Assembly (NCBI GenBank): GCA_033030425.1
Contig: JAUFSD010000013.1
Span: 868,001-932,000 of the forward strand
Source: Verpa conica
Taxonomy: Eukaryota; Ascomycota; Pezizomycetes; Pezizales; Morchellaceae
Direction: 5' to 3'
DNA length: 64,000 nucleotides
In this document: positions 1 to 12,434 of the stretch, in pieces
Numbering within the stretch: position 1 is the first letter of the stretch
Layout: each line of letters begins with the position of its first letter
The notes under the pieces: model-generated
What the model was told of the DNA's origin: nothing
Database searches by the model: none
The model's input: only the letters and a program-made list of their open reading frames with translations
Made by a program: the position numbers and the translations under genes

Positions 1-1167
1 TGGCAGCGGTACGCGGATCAAAGTCACCATCTGAGGACTCATCATCTGAGGGAACTGTAATGCCGAAAATATCGAGTGATTGGGTTTGAGGGTCCTCCAC
101 TGCTGCTTTAACCGGCTGTCCAAACACTTTTACTTTTGTCCTTCCATAATCATCCTCTTCTTCCTGTTCCTCGTCAGATGAGGAGTCTGAAGACTGGGAT
201 GCGTCAGGATTGAAGTCCCCATCACTAGAGGAATCAGAGGAATTGACGTTGGTGGTTAAAATATTGGCGGGTGTATTTTTTATTTTTGGTAAGGCCTCTT
301 GCGTATCATTATCAGCTTCAGAACCTGAGCTACCTTCAACAATTCTCCTCAATTCTTCCTCCTCATCGAGTTCCGATTCAACTTCGCCAGTTGCATCGTA
401 GTAATAGTCCATTAAGGGATTATCATATTTTCCTCCATTTACCACTTTCTCCTCCTCTTCCCCCTCATCATCCCCGTCCTCATCCTTTTCTGATAGATGG
501 CTATTTTTAAACGCTGCTTTCTTCTTCATCGGAACAAGTCGTCGTTCTTCAACCACCTCCTCGTCGTCTGAACTTGAATCATCTTCAGTTTCTTTGTCTT
601 TGTCCTCCTCAATATAGCTCTCGTCAGTCTCGGACCCAACCTGAACTGTAATCGAGTCATCTGCCTCAGCTTGCCCAATTCTTCTTCTCTTCCTCGACGG
701 AATTGTCAACGCTGGTCGATCTGGCGCTGGACGAAGAAAGGTACGACCAAAAGGAGTTCCATCTATTAGTTTTCGTCCTGATGTGCTAATTTGGCGCCGC
801 CCAGAGAGACGCCGTTGTTTAATTTCGTGAGACGAAAGTGGCCGGATTCTACATTACACTCAGACAATCAGCGACTTGTAATAACTGTAGATAGCCGGAA
901 GAATGGTAATAGTGGGTAAGCATACACAACCTCGTCACCCTCTCTAATAACGCTCTCGACCTCTTGGAAATGCAGGCACTCGAACCCGTCAATCTCAACG
1001 GCATAATCCTCCAATCCCCACCTTGAAGATTCCAGCGGGACGATCTGTGATACACGGGTAAGGAATGAGGAAACATTCCTATCATCGCCGGGTTGAAAGG
1101 AGGATGTGTCCCACCATATCTTCATGGTGGGGAGGCCATTACGGTTTATAACTAGACGGAGCCGCAT
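1..1167 (-). CDS. Acidic fungal-specific protein, 3' end cut by window edge
   Basis: I model complement(join(<1..848, 926..1167)): start ATG at 1167-1165 and one 77-nt intron (849-925, GTATGC...GTAG). Splicing turns the premature stop after 868 into a continuous frame, giving ...GDEV-V-IRPL at the junction. About 363 residues are present. Residues 1-80 form a compact MRLRLVIN...-type domain that looks ubiquitin- or coilin-like. A conserved block follows (GRRQIS...LIDGTPFGR...FLRP, then PSRKRRR, a likely nuclear localisation signal). The rest is strongly acidic and Ser-rich with recurring SSDGDF(N/D)P repeats. This architecture matches an uncharacterised protein conserved in filamentous ascomycetes. 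A nuclear role is inferred from the basic cluster and acidic tail only. The reading frame is still open at base 1. Confidence 0.8.
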
Positions 1168-4100
1168 GGCTGGGTAGGATTCTGTGATGTTGTTGGGTAT
1201 CCCTGGTGGAGAAGTGGAAGACGCGTCCTTTGTTGAAGTTGAGGTGTGGAGGAGCGACGCTAATCCTTGTTTGGGTGTAGTCTTAGCGCACAGGCCAGAA
1301 ATTTATGCCAAGCCAGGACCGAACAATAGGAGCAACAACCAGAGAGCCCAAAGGGTTACAGGCTTTGGGGGGGCAGGCTGAGGTGCCGGTTTCTAATAGT
1401 TAGCTCATATAAAGATTCGTGTATTGATTGGTAAGAGCTTCTGGGGCTGTGACTGGTGGTTTGCGACAGCTTTGTTCATCAGCAGTCACTCGACCTAGTG
1501 AGCAGAACGCTAGAAAATGCTAACTCTCGTATGCGTGAGGACTTACAGATGCTAGATTTCTTATAGAACATATAACTGTATGCAAGAGTTGAATCGAGGC
1601 TTGGGAGCTTGGCTAAATATCATCATAAGTAACTGATGAATACTAGACATATATATACTAGACCTAGATTATTCATGTAGGAAACGGCAAAAATAGTAAG
1701 ATAGGTATTGTAATAGTTATATTTAGGATTGATAAGTGAAATTCGCTGTTATAGCTGTAGAGCTAACAGTGGTAATAGAGACGAAGGTAGATGACCGGTA
1801 AAGGCGGGAGGTTGATATTATAATACTAGCTATTCGCCTTACACGTGCATAATAGGCCCTTTTACCCGAGGTTCACCCCAGCCCAGGTTATATCTTCAGT
1901 GTAATGACTTAAGAGGTAGCTTATTAGCAAAGTGTAAGATAATAATAGAAATCATAGTTATAAGACTTATTCTCATAAACCTTTTCTTTCTATATACTGA
2001 GCTATTCTTTAGTCTATCGATCCTACATAAGAACATGCATAGGTTATATACTTTTAATCCTGCACTAGCCACTGGACATCTAAAGTCCCCTTAAGACTAC
2101 TTGGATCATGAGCTTCCCCTTCCCACCTTTTTGTACAAATTTCAGAGATCAAACTGTTTTCGTAGCTGATGGGGACACTAAATAGAGTATAGGCGTCGTC
2201 GTTATTTCTCTATTCTGGACATCAAGAACCAGCGTATATAATTATATATAGTAATTAGACTGGGATGTTTAGAAGCTCCTGTGAAATAACTATATAAACT
2301 AAAGTAATTAAAGGTAATCTATTTCATGGATATTATGAGCCTACTTAAAGAACAAAGGTCCTAGTTTTTATCTCTATCTCTAGTTTTTAACGTTGTTCGG
2401 GTGGCAAAACCTGTTAGTTTGGCGGAAATTAATTAAGTGCTAAAGTACGTGTATATTATGAATTTACCGTAGATCATCGCCATGGATTAATTTTCAAGTA
2501 TCTCAATATCAAGTTGAAGGAGAGAAGCATTTATCCTCCTAGATTTCATTTTGTATTTGTTTGCGGTTTGAATGAGGTTGTTTTTTTGTTACATGTACAA
2601 TAGTGATTATAAGTACATATATATATATACTAATCTTAGTGCCGTAATATTATCTATAGGTTATAACGCAGAGTATTTTACTCACTATATTTAATAGGTG
2701 AGTGAATTTTAGGATCTGGTAAGGCTTATAGGCATTCTTTGCTCTTTAAAGGCTGGAAATGGGATTAGTTAATTGAATCATAAGGCATCACTCGTGGCAT
2801 AGCTTAATTGGCTAATATCATATGACTCTACTCTTTCATACAACGGCGTTGTGAATGAGACATAGGAGTATATAAAACCGAAATGAATGAAAGTGGCTTC
2901 ACAAGTAGACATATCTAGCGCAAGCCAATGTAGCATTTTTAGGTAAAATAGGGTGGAAGAAGTTTCAACGTGTTTCCACCAAACAATAAAACTAGAATTC
3001 TACCTCATAGGTACTTACATGACTCCAGAAGAATAAATTACGTGTACACACCACGACGCACAGCATGTATAACGCTGCTGAACATATATCAATTTATTCA
3101 TTTATGACTAAATATTCCGCGCGTACAAATATTAAGACCCTACTTTTCTGTCCCATTTCTCTCCTAATACAACTAGCTACAGTGCTGGCTGAAGGGGACT
3201 GGAATTAAAGAGACCATCAAATACCCTTGCCTTGTAAATACGTCTTTGTATAGACATCAGAAAAGTCTGGCCGGTGCCAGAACGGTCACAGTAGTGACCA
3301 GGTTCACATAACATCAACCAGTGGATGAACACACTAGTACGACAACGTCTTCACCCGGAAAGTCTGCAGGATCTGTCAATACGATCACGCCAGCACCCTC
3401 AAGCAATAATTCGACTAAATTTCTACGTGCGGCAGCGGAAACATCTTGACTCTAGTCCGGAAGGGTCTAGGGGGCGATCTGCCCCCCTCCTGCCTTGTGA
3501 AATGTATCAAAAGTGTGGTGGGGAACTTTAGCCGGACTATGCATGTATCAGCGCTCCGACTGGCTCCCTAAGGAAATCTTTCCGGCTCGGTTCCCAGCAG
3601 ATAAAAGGGTTTGTATCAGACTGGACCGGTCTTGGGAGGGGAGAGAGGGGACGGGGCTAATAAGTGGCAAGATTAGACCGGCGGGTATATATATTTACTA
3701 ATTAGGGTTTGTAAAACTAGTTTCAAAAATAGTAGATGTACTGAAGGCTCAGTGAGGAGTTAAAATCGCTATTAGCTACTCATTTGCCCCTTAATGCCCG
3801 ACAAGGTTCTCTCTCAACGGTTTGTGATTCGGAACTGAGGGACACAGGCTTTACACACGTACTTGTACGCATCTAATACTTTGTGCCCTTGGATAGTCTC
3901 CCTCTCTCTAGTGCCCGGTCCGGATTATTCGCGATCGGAACGGTCATGGAAACACTAGAATAGACCTATAATAGAAAGCTCAGGGGCGTTAAAGTGCCGT
4001 TCTATTACATACACACACAGTAGTGCTGCATTCAAATAAATCTCGAGTTCCGAAGAAAGAAACAAAGCAAAACAAGGGAAGTAGACTCTCTAGGCTTCTG

Positions 4101-6001
4101 TGGCTCACAAGATAACGAAAGGGACGGCCTGAAGTCTGTCTGATCGCCAGTGTTCGTAATTGAGTAAGGTTGGATGTTTGATAAACCCGAGATTCTAGAA
4201 AACTTGAACCACAACTCGTCTAATATGTACTCACCGTAAACCAATAGTATTTCCCGGGGCTGGTGACAGCGCAAATCTCGGAAGACCTCGCAGGGAGTTC
4301 AGGGAGCCAATTTAACCTAAACAGGAGCGCAGTGCAGTAATCTAATTAAATACTGAGGTAAACTTTGAAAGAGATTGCGATTCACAAAGCAACGGCGAAG
4401 TATCCAAACAATCGCCCTCATCTCATTTGCTCGACGCGGTAGAAAGGCGTTACTCGAAGTCTAGAACAAATTCTAGCTCTCCCGAGATCACACCGCACTC
4501 CCGCCAAGGGTGTCGGGTTTCTCAATTTTCTGTCTTTTATTTGCCGCCCCTCCCCGAGATACAGAGATAGATCTTCAATACACCAAAGGCAGGTAACCTT
4601 ACTTTCCTCGTTCCGACCAGGCTGCCTGCATGCCCGCAACCGCCACTTTACATCTCTTGAACGGCCTTGGATTCTGCTACCTGGTATGGTGCATAGCATA
4701 CCAAGGAAAAAATTACTAGTAAGCTACTAACGCAAGTTCCCTCAATACTAACTAATTGGGCGACCGGCCAAGCAACAGGAAGTGACACAGCTTTCCTCAT
4801 GGGTTATCACTCGATAAGTTGATCCAAATCCTCAAGGCGACAACAGCTTATTCAAACTTAGGCTGACATAAATATGGCTCTTATTATTTCCCTTTGAATA
4901 ACCCTCGCATAAGTATACCTGGAAAGCTGCGAGGTAGTGCCAAGGCTGCTACCTAAGTGTATAGAGTGATGGTGGTGGTGAGGAATAGATAGGAGGGAAA
5001 TACATTTATATCGTAAAGTTAGTCACACGACAGGAAAACTATTCGAAAATTTCGAATTTTATTTACTCCCCGGGTTTTCCACTCCATGGACCGGAAACTA
5101 CCTTGTAGCCTGATTCCATTTTCTAAAATTGGCTAAGTATTTGTATTGTTTGATCTGGATCCAACACCCTCAACAAGGCAAACAAGTAGAACTAAATCAG
5201 AAGGGAGCAGAAGATAAACTGAATTCAGAAGCTAGAGAGAGAGACCATTTTAGACGATAATCCGAAAAGAAAACTCAACCCCAAACAAAAAAATGAAATT
5301 AAGGAACTAGAAAAAATTTACTTTTTCGCGATCAAACCAAAGAATCTGATCCCCCTGTGGTTGACTTGCGTCACTCCCTATATCCCTTAGTAGAACCTTA
5401 TCGAATTGCCCATATGCGTCCCCTTGACTCTGAGCCCCCTGCCCCCCCCTTTTTTTTGTACTATTTTTCCCACCAATACAAGTTTCCTTGACATACTATC
5501 ACAGCCACACATAATATGACTAATGGGTAACCACAGTCTTAAGAGAAATAAAGTAACAATGAAAAGCGAAACCCAAACACCTTAACCCACTCCAATCTTA
5601 AGCTTCAGTGTGCGTGCAATTTAAAAGTCCAAAACGGAAAGACACAGAATAAAACAAGCATTGAAAACAACGAGGCGGGAAACAAAACAAGCGACGAAGT
5701 ATGAAGGGCTAGAGTCGGGCAGGGGGAGGGGGGAAGGGGGGAAGGGGGGGCGAAAACAAAAAAAGCCAGCGAATTCTTGTAGGGATGGGTAAAAGAAAGA
5801 AAAACTTGACTAGAGGAAAATTGAGTAAAGAAAAGATGAAAGATATATAGAACGAATAGAGAAAATGAATTTTAGTCCTTATAGGAACAAGTACGCTCTG
5901 AAATCGACCGTGGTTTTAATAAACCTTACTAAACCCCAAGGTCCTGTGTTGTTGCAATTTCTGTGTCCCATGAGGATTCATGCCTTCAAACAGCGACTCC
6001 T
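1168..6001. other. Gene-poor AT-rich spacer
   Basis: There is no supportable gene in this 4.8 kb; the few ORFs (for example 3325-3531, 4418-4699) are short and unrecognised. Small local structures are visible: a hairpin GGTCAC-AGTA-GTGACC near 3284-3299 and a GGGGGC/GCCCCC hairpin near 3470. The last ~600 bases (5400-6001), with A/T runs, are probably the 3' UTR and terminator region of the leftward Zn2Cys6 gene. Confidence 0.5.
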
Positions 6002-7790
6002 TTATGTTAGAGTAAATTCGGATGCTTCCAAAAAGTGATCATAAGATTGACGGTACCCACCTACGCTTGATCTCGAATAGCTTGGTGAATATGAGGAGCT
6101 CGAAGTAGAGTTCGTCCGCATGATTGGTGTAGGTGTAATAGACTTCGAACCGTTACTAGACTCTGAGTTGCTGCGATTCTTTTGTTGAGAGTGCGGCAAA
6201 GCCTGTGAAGAAAAATTATCACCTGGAGAATTCGAAGTATTGTGGTTTTGGTGGGAGGAGGAAGAGGAGGAGGTCGGGAGCAGTGAACTATTCGAAGATG
6301 ACAGTGGAAACGTTGGGTTACTGTGAGCACCGTATGTATTCATCGGACATGGTACTGGGAGAGCGGGTGTTTGTTGCGAAGTAATTGCCGATAAGGTTGC
6401 CATACCAGCTGACTGAGTAGTTGAGAAGGAGGTATCTCCGCCCCAAGAAGTATATCCCCTGTAAGATGCTTGGAGCGGTTGATTCCCGTATCCCGAAGAT
6501 ACTGTGTCACTTACAAGCGAGGTTCCTGTAGATGAAGGCCGCAAGTTTGCCGCATTACTAGTTTCCGAAGCTTGGGTCCTGATAGGTAACGGGAGCTGAA
6601 CCTTCTCATTCACTGGAGTCCTCGGAGATATCCCATCTGGAAGAGATGATGAAAGGGAGTTTAGTGCTGGAAATACCACAGGGTAAGTTCCAAGGGGTTG
6701 GTTTGGGGCCGAAATATAGTTCTGCATGGTAGGCTGGTCCTGATCTAAGTAAAGACTCGAATTCTGCCGCCCACCAAGAGGGGCCCAATGTTGTCCATTG
6801 AGAATAGAGTTTGACATTCCTTGACCAATGTCAGGATGCATGTACTGGGGGTAATTCCCGTTATATATATCCCCATTACCAACAGACATTCCATTATTAC
6901 TAGATCCATGGATGGCCCCGCCTGTCATGTCACCCCCAAGTCCATCATATTGTGTCCTATGTCCCGCAATTCCAATGCCTCCAGTAAGAAGTAATCCTGT
7001 GTTGCCATCTCCATCCCCAACCATCGGGTCTTGGTGATATAAAGACTTTAGTGGCATCGCATGGCTATTGTGCATATTATGGTGATGGCTTCCAATCCGA
7101 AGGGAATGAGCACTCATGTAGTTCTGGGATGCCGTCGTCGAATGTATCGGATGTGGAAGACCGGTTATTGTCAATGATGAGGCAGACGAGGATGCCGAGG
7201 AAGATGAGGAATATGGATGTAGATCGACTGTTGCTGAAGAGACCTGCTCGTAACCACCCATCATGAGCACATGGTCTGGGACGAGCTCTCGCATTTCGCA
7301 TTGTACTCTTAAAAATACGCATAGCCCATGTCCCACTTGAGCTCCTTTGCAATTGTTACAGCCACTACTATCCCCTGGATCTCCACTACACCGAATCTTC
7401 CGCTTACGGCATCGTCCGCACTGCCCAGGAGCAAAGCTAGTTAGTTAAAATTTTAAAAGCACAAAATGAAAGCTCTCAAAACATATAAAAAAAGTCCACT
7501 TAGGAAGAGAATGAGCGTGTACAATGTTCAAAAGGGGTCAGAGAGGGACAAACAGCTACTGGGATGCGCCGTCGTGGGGTGCCGGCGGCACTATTGGCAA
7601 CATGTGAAGCCGGGCTAGATCGCGAAGGTTGTCGAGCCATTGGATCTGCCCGAGGATTCGAGCGAGCTAGAGCATATGATCTATCATGGGAGATCGGTGG
7701 TGGGGCTGGAGGAATTCTGGATGCTGGGTGTCTATAATCCAGAGAGGTATCATTGGTATAGCTCAATTGATTGAGCATATGTCGTGTCAT
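6002..7790 (-). CDS. Zn2Cys6 (C6) fungal transcription factor
   Basis: Complement(join(6002..7420, 7554..7790)), 551 aa, with one 133-nt intron (7421-7553). Splicing joins ...RRRIPVA to CGRCRKRKIRC and so completes the zinc cluster. Its six cysteines follow C-x2-C-x6-C-x9-C-x2-C-x9-C at about residues 80-111, the binuclear DNA-binding domain of fungal Gal4-type regulators. The cluster sits behind a basic, Ser/Pro-rich N-terminus of about 79 aa. The rest is low complexity: Ser runs, His-rich stretches, and Gly/Asn/Gln-rich segments, as expected for disordered activation regions. I see no fungal-specific transcription factor middle homology domain, so this is the short-type class with the zinc cluster near the N-terminus. 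Target genes cannot be told from sequence. The start at 7790 is the first ATG of the open first exon. Confidence 0.86.
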
Positions 7791-10707
7791 AGCTAGAATA
7801 AAGACGGGTCGGGAGTAGTGAGAGGATATGTAGTTTGGTCCTGCCGGCGCAGTAACTGCAGGAAAATATGAACGGAACTAGGTACAGTTGAATGATCGAG
7901 ACTGTGATGAAGGCAAAGTTTGGCGGCGGGTGGTAATCGATTACGCTAGCACCCATACAAAGCACCGGTGTTCCGTCTCCGTCCGGCAGAGAAAATCAGG
8001 GAAGTAGATACTGGAACCTGGAGAAAATTAAGTTGAGAAAACTAGAACGGAGGTTGAGGGAGAAGCGCACAAGAGGCCCAGGGCGAAGTAGGGGTGAGGG
8101 TGGAATTATAACAAAAGCCGATCAGACACCAGAGGGTGAATATCAACCGTATACTGGTAGGACTGATTTCCTCCTCGCAGTTTCAAACTCTTTAGGGTTG
8201 GTTTGATGGGATTAATGATAGTGGGACCAGGTGGACGTAGATGATTCTGGGCCTCATGCAGTTTGCGAATACTACTTCCCTACGCACAAAGAACTTAACT
8301 TAAGTTTGCGTCTGCCATGTATATAGCTGCATAACCCTCTAGCTAGCCTTTGTATTACATATTTCCACTCCTGCAAGCACCCATTCTAGCTGAGACAAGA
8401 ATCAGTAATTAGGAACCGAAGCACAGGCAAGATGCGTGGGTGAAGAAGAACGCAAGGGGAAATTGAGTGGCAACAGGGTGGGAAGAAAGCAAAAAACGGG
8501 GGAGTGGGGGTAGGGCGATGAATACGTGTGCTAACAATACCTGTACCAGAAACGAATGCTATGAGTTGTACGGAGAGAAATGACACGACATAAGTTATGA
8601 TACAATGTGGCAAGGCAGTATAACATTTCCAGGCGTTGATAGAAGGTATTAATAATTACGGAAGGCAAATAGAGTTCTGGCTACCTCCCCACATGATAAT
8701 AGATCATGTCGATCGGTTCGGAGGTTTCGCGGAGCTTATAGAATATAACTCCCCGTATGGTGATAAGACAAGACCCTAGCCCACACTCTTCTGATTAGCA
8801 ATAGTACCCTCAAAGCGCCCTGGGTATATTAGGCCATCACCACCTTTTGGGAATCTTCAGTGCCAGCAGATTTTTTCTTTTGGTTGCCGTCCGATTCCTA
8901 GCCCATTCGTAGTCCTGAGCCGGAAAGAAAGTCGTAGGGACTGCTGTACTTCCGCAACATGCCGAGCATTTCGTTTGCACAAATTTACGACGGGTCAGGC
9001 GATAAGATTCCTGCAAAGTGTAACAAGCATCTTAGATGGCTTGGGTCTCATCCACAAAACAAACACTATAAAACTCACACGCGGGTAGGTGCATAATAGT
9101 GGCGCTATCTCACCTAAGACAGCCCTATCGTTCAAGTGAAATATGATCATGGGGGTAGGTGAGGCTCGATCATAGCTCCAATAGATGGTATACAGGTCCT
9201 GCAACCACCCCCCAGCAGGACAAAGAAATCTCGAGTTCTGTCTTCCAGAAAAAAACTTGATGATCTAGGCGGCAAATAGCTGAAAGTTGTTAAATATTGG
9301 TAGACTGGGATATGTTCGTACTCTGATTGCCGATAATTGTATGGCGCTTTAATTCCCCGGCCCTCTGTTTCTAGACCTATAGTCTACTACGCCACCACGT
9401 CAATGTTGATAATAGACCCAAGGTTTAAGCTCAAAGGTTTATGTTTTTTTTTAAAAAAAAAACAGCTCCTAGATAGGAAAATATTCACCGGATAAAATTG
9501 ATGCATCTCACCCACCTAATCAAATAAAATATACCTAAGCTCTTGAGCTTCACTTTTGGCGTATACTATACCCACAGTGTGAAAGGTACGTTCAAAGAAA
9601 CTATAGCCTTGTTGATAAACCATTGGTAAAGAGTTTCATGAATAATCATAGTGCATTATCACTGAGTTCGAAAGCAATATGATGTATGCCCAGTTATCGC
9701 CTTAGTATAGATATTGTTCGATGCCGCCTTTTGATTGCCATACGCTCAGATCACAGAAATCTAACTGGAGTGTGGACCATCTGACAATATTAACACTGAA
9801 ATGTTGAGTACCGCTTACAAGTAATAGCGATCTTATTGTATTGCGGGTGGCGGATGGTTGATGACCTCGTAGAAAAGGAGAAGTTGAGTAGAAATATAGA
9901 TGCAAGGCACCAGGATGCCTGGCGCCTCAACCCTCACGATCTTTCCGTCGACATGAAGATTTAATCAAGTGTTTCCCATTACAAACCATACTGTAATCCA
10001 TGATCTCTCCCACCTATCACACTACAAAGCATCATTGTTTTTCTTGCTTTAGTTTAGTAACCATAGTTGCTTTTGATGTTCTTTGGATTGTAAACAAAAT
10101 TTCGATACGGCGCGCATAATTCGTCCCTATGGTTATGTGGCCTCGAGAATTAGACCGGTCATAATTCGGACAGTCTTCCCAACCTGTCCATCAACTACTC
10201 ATGAGGAAAAATACCTCTAGGAGTAGGTATGAGCAAACCTAGGTAAGCTTTATTGCCTTTTGAGCCGCATAAAAAGGGAATGAGATATTCAAGAGACAAC
10301 TATTACCTGACGCAGGATATTAGATCGAACAGAGGCTTGTACCATGTACTAGGTAGGATATTCTTGTGTAGAAACATCATGCACAAAGAAACGGTCCCCG
10401 AAATTTAGTGCTTTGATTCCACTTTGTACCCGTTTATTCATGTGAGTGTAAACATCCTGTAGTTGTTCTCCTGAAGTACATGTAGTATCTCGTAGGAATT
10501 ATACCACAACTGCTGAGGTTGTTCTCTATACATACGCCAAGCCCTTGGCCGCAGAGCCTCAAGGTGTCTAAACTTAGTGACACAACTCCTGATAAACTTC
10601 CCATTACCTCACCTCACTCCCTACATCATACAGGCAATACACTATCACGTATTCACCTACATCACTAATATTTGCCGGGTTACATCTCAACTTAGTGGGA
10701 ATTCAGA
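7791..10707. other. Intergenic region between divergent genes
   Basis: About 2.9 kb between the start of the leftward C6 regulator and the start of the rightward cyclophilin. It should contain both promoters. I see no conserved coding segment. A T9A10 palindrome lies at 9443-9463. Short ORFs (7750-7965, 8386-8613, 8995-9204, 9702-9905) have no recognisable protein features. Confidence 0.5.
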
Positions 10708-12434
10708 ATGTCAGTTTTACTAGAACTAGGGGAAGCAGGCGACGTTGTCATCGACCTCCTTGTCGATTGCGCCCCAAAGACCTGTGAGAACTTTCTAAAG
10801 CTGTATGTACCCTCTGCCCTACACCTACCTAGCAGTCGAATCAGTAGAAGGCCCCTGTCCGGGAACATGCAATATATGAGCCATCAACTAAAACTAGGGC
10901 GGTGCCAGATGCAAGATGAAATACTACAATTTCTCGCCTATCTACAGTATTCAGAAGGATTTTTCATTCCAAACAGGCGACCCTATAGGTCCTGACTCAG
11001 CTAATTCAGATGGAGGCACATCAATCTGGGGTCTTCTTGATGGGCCCTCTAAACGGTTTTTCCCTGCCGAATTTCACCCAAAACTCAAGCATACGGAACG
11101 CGGTACAGTGAGCATGGCAACTGCACCTGGTAGCAACCCTGACGAGAGGGTGAGTGGGAGCCAATTCATCATCACAACAGGGGATGAATTAGACTTTCTT
11201 GACGGCAAAGCAGCCATATTTGGAAAGGTAGTAGAAGGGTTTGATGCGTTGGAGAAAATAAACAATGCGTTCTGCGACGACAAAGGAAGGCCACTGAAGG
11301 ATATTAGAATACGGCATACCATTATATTAGAAGACCCGTTTGAAGACCCCAAAGGACTCGTAGAACCGACTGAAAGTCCTGTTCCGACGAAGGCGCAGTT
11401 AGCAACAGTTAGAATTGGAGAAGATGAAGATATTAACGAAGATGAAGACCCAGAGGAGGCGGAAAGAAAAAGGCGAGAACGGGAAGCCAGGGCACAGGCA
11501 CTGACTCTAGAAATGGTGGGCGACCTTCCATTTGCGGACGTCAAGCCGCCTGAAAACGTCCTGTTCGTCTGCAAACTCAATCCAGTTACCCAAGGTACAC
11601 TAAATATTCATCTTCATGCCCCTTATCAGAAGACTAACAAATATCTCTACTATAGACGAAGATTTACATTTAATTTTTAGTCGTTTTGGCAATATCCTCT
11701 CGTGTGAGGTTATTCGTGATAAAAGAACAGGCGACAGCCTGCAGTACGCATTCATTGAGTTTGAGGATCAAAAGGCTTGCGAACAGGCCTATTTCAAGAT
11801 GCAAGGGGTGCTGATTGATGACCACAGAATCCACGTTGACTTTTCGCAAAGTGTAAGTTTTTCTTGCATGGTTGATCTATTACATTTTGTGGTTCCCACT
11901 CTTCTATATAGGGTTAAATATTACTATATGGGAATTAGAAGAAGGGGGGACTTGGAAATCCCCATTTTCTTATTCCCGACCCTCATAGTTCCGGATGCTA
12001 ACACATCCGTCTGGCAGGTCTCGAAGCTATCAGACACGTGGCGAACAGCAACCAATGCGAAACGCCGGAACGCAGCCGACACACGTGGTTTTGGCGGTTC
12101 CAACCATTTAGAGAAACGGCGGCAGTACAGGGAGAGTGATCATGGGTACCGTTCCCACGGTGAGAGCGGCAAAAACTCCGGTTTTGTTTTTGATGAACAG
12201 GAGATCCGGAAACATGAGCACCCTAGGAAAAAGGACGGTAGGAGTGATATCAGGTATCAAGATCATAGAGACAGAGGCAGAGATAGGAGTAAAGAGCGGT
12301 ACAGAGGTAAACACCCGGAGCGGAGCCAAAGTCGCGACCGGAGAGGCGGCAGGGATAGGGATTGGGAGAGGGGATCCAGGTATTCACATGGCAGAAGTCG
12401 AAGCCCAAGACGAAACCGCGACCGTAACAGGTGA
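10708..12434 (+). CDS. Cyclophilin-RRM protein, PPIL4/Cyp6 family peptidyl-prolyl isomerase
   Basis: Join(10708..10802, 10909..11594, 11656..11852, 12018..12434), 464 aa. The GTATGT donor at 10803 and acceptor at 10908 restore ...[14 protein letters not shown]. Residues 1-170 are a cyclophilin domain (QTGDP, GTVSMA, SQFIIT). The FHR active-site signature of cyclophilin A is absent (YSIQKDF instead), as is usual in this family, so catalysis may be weak. An acidic linker with a Glu/Arg-rich helix follows. An RRM spans about residues 247-327, with RNP2 LFVCKL and RNP1 LQYAFIEF. The tail is Arg/Asp/Ser/Lys-rich, typical of splicing-associated nuclear proteins. The family participates in pre-mRNA processing and is linked to the RNA polymerase II CTD. 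The gene stands alone, with no operon-like partner. Confidence 0.95.
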
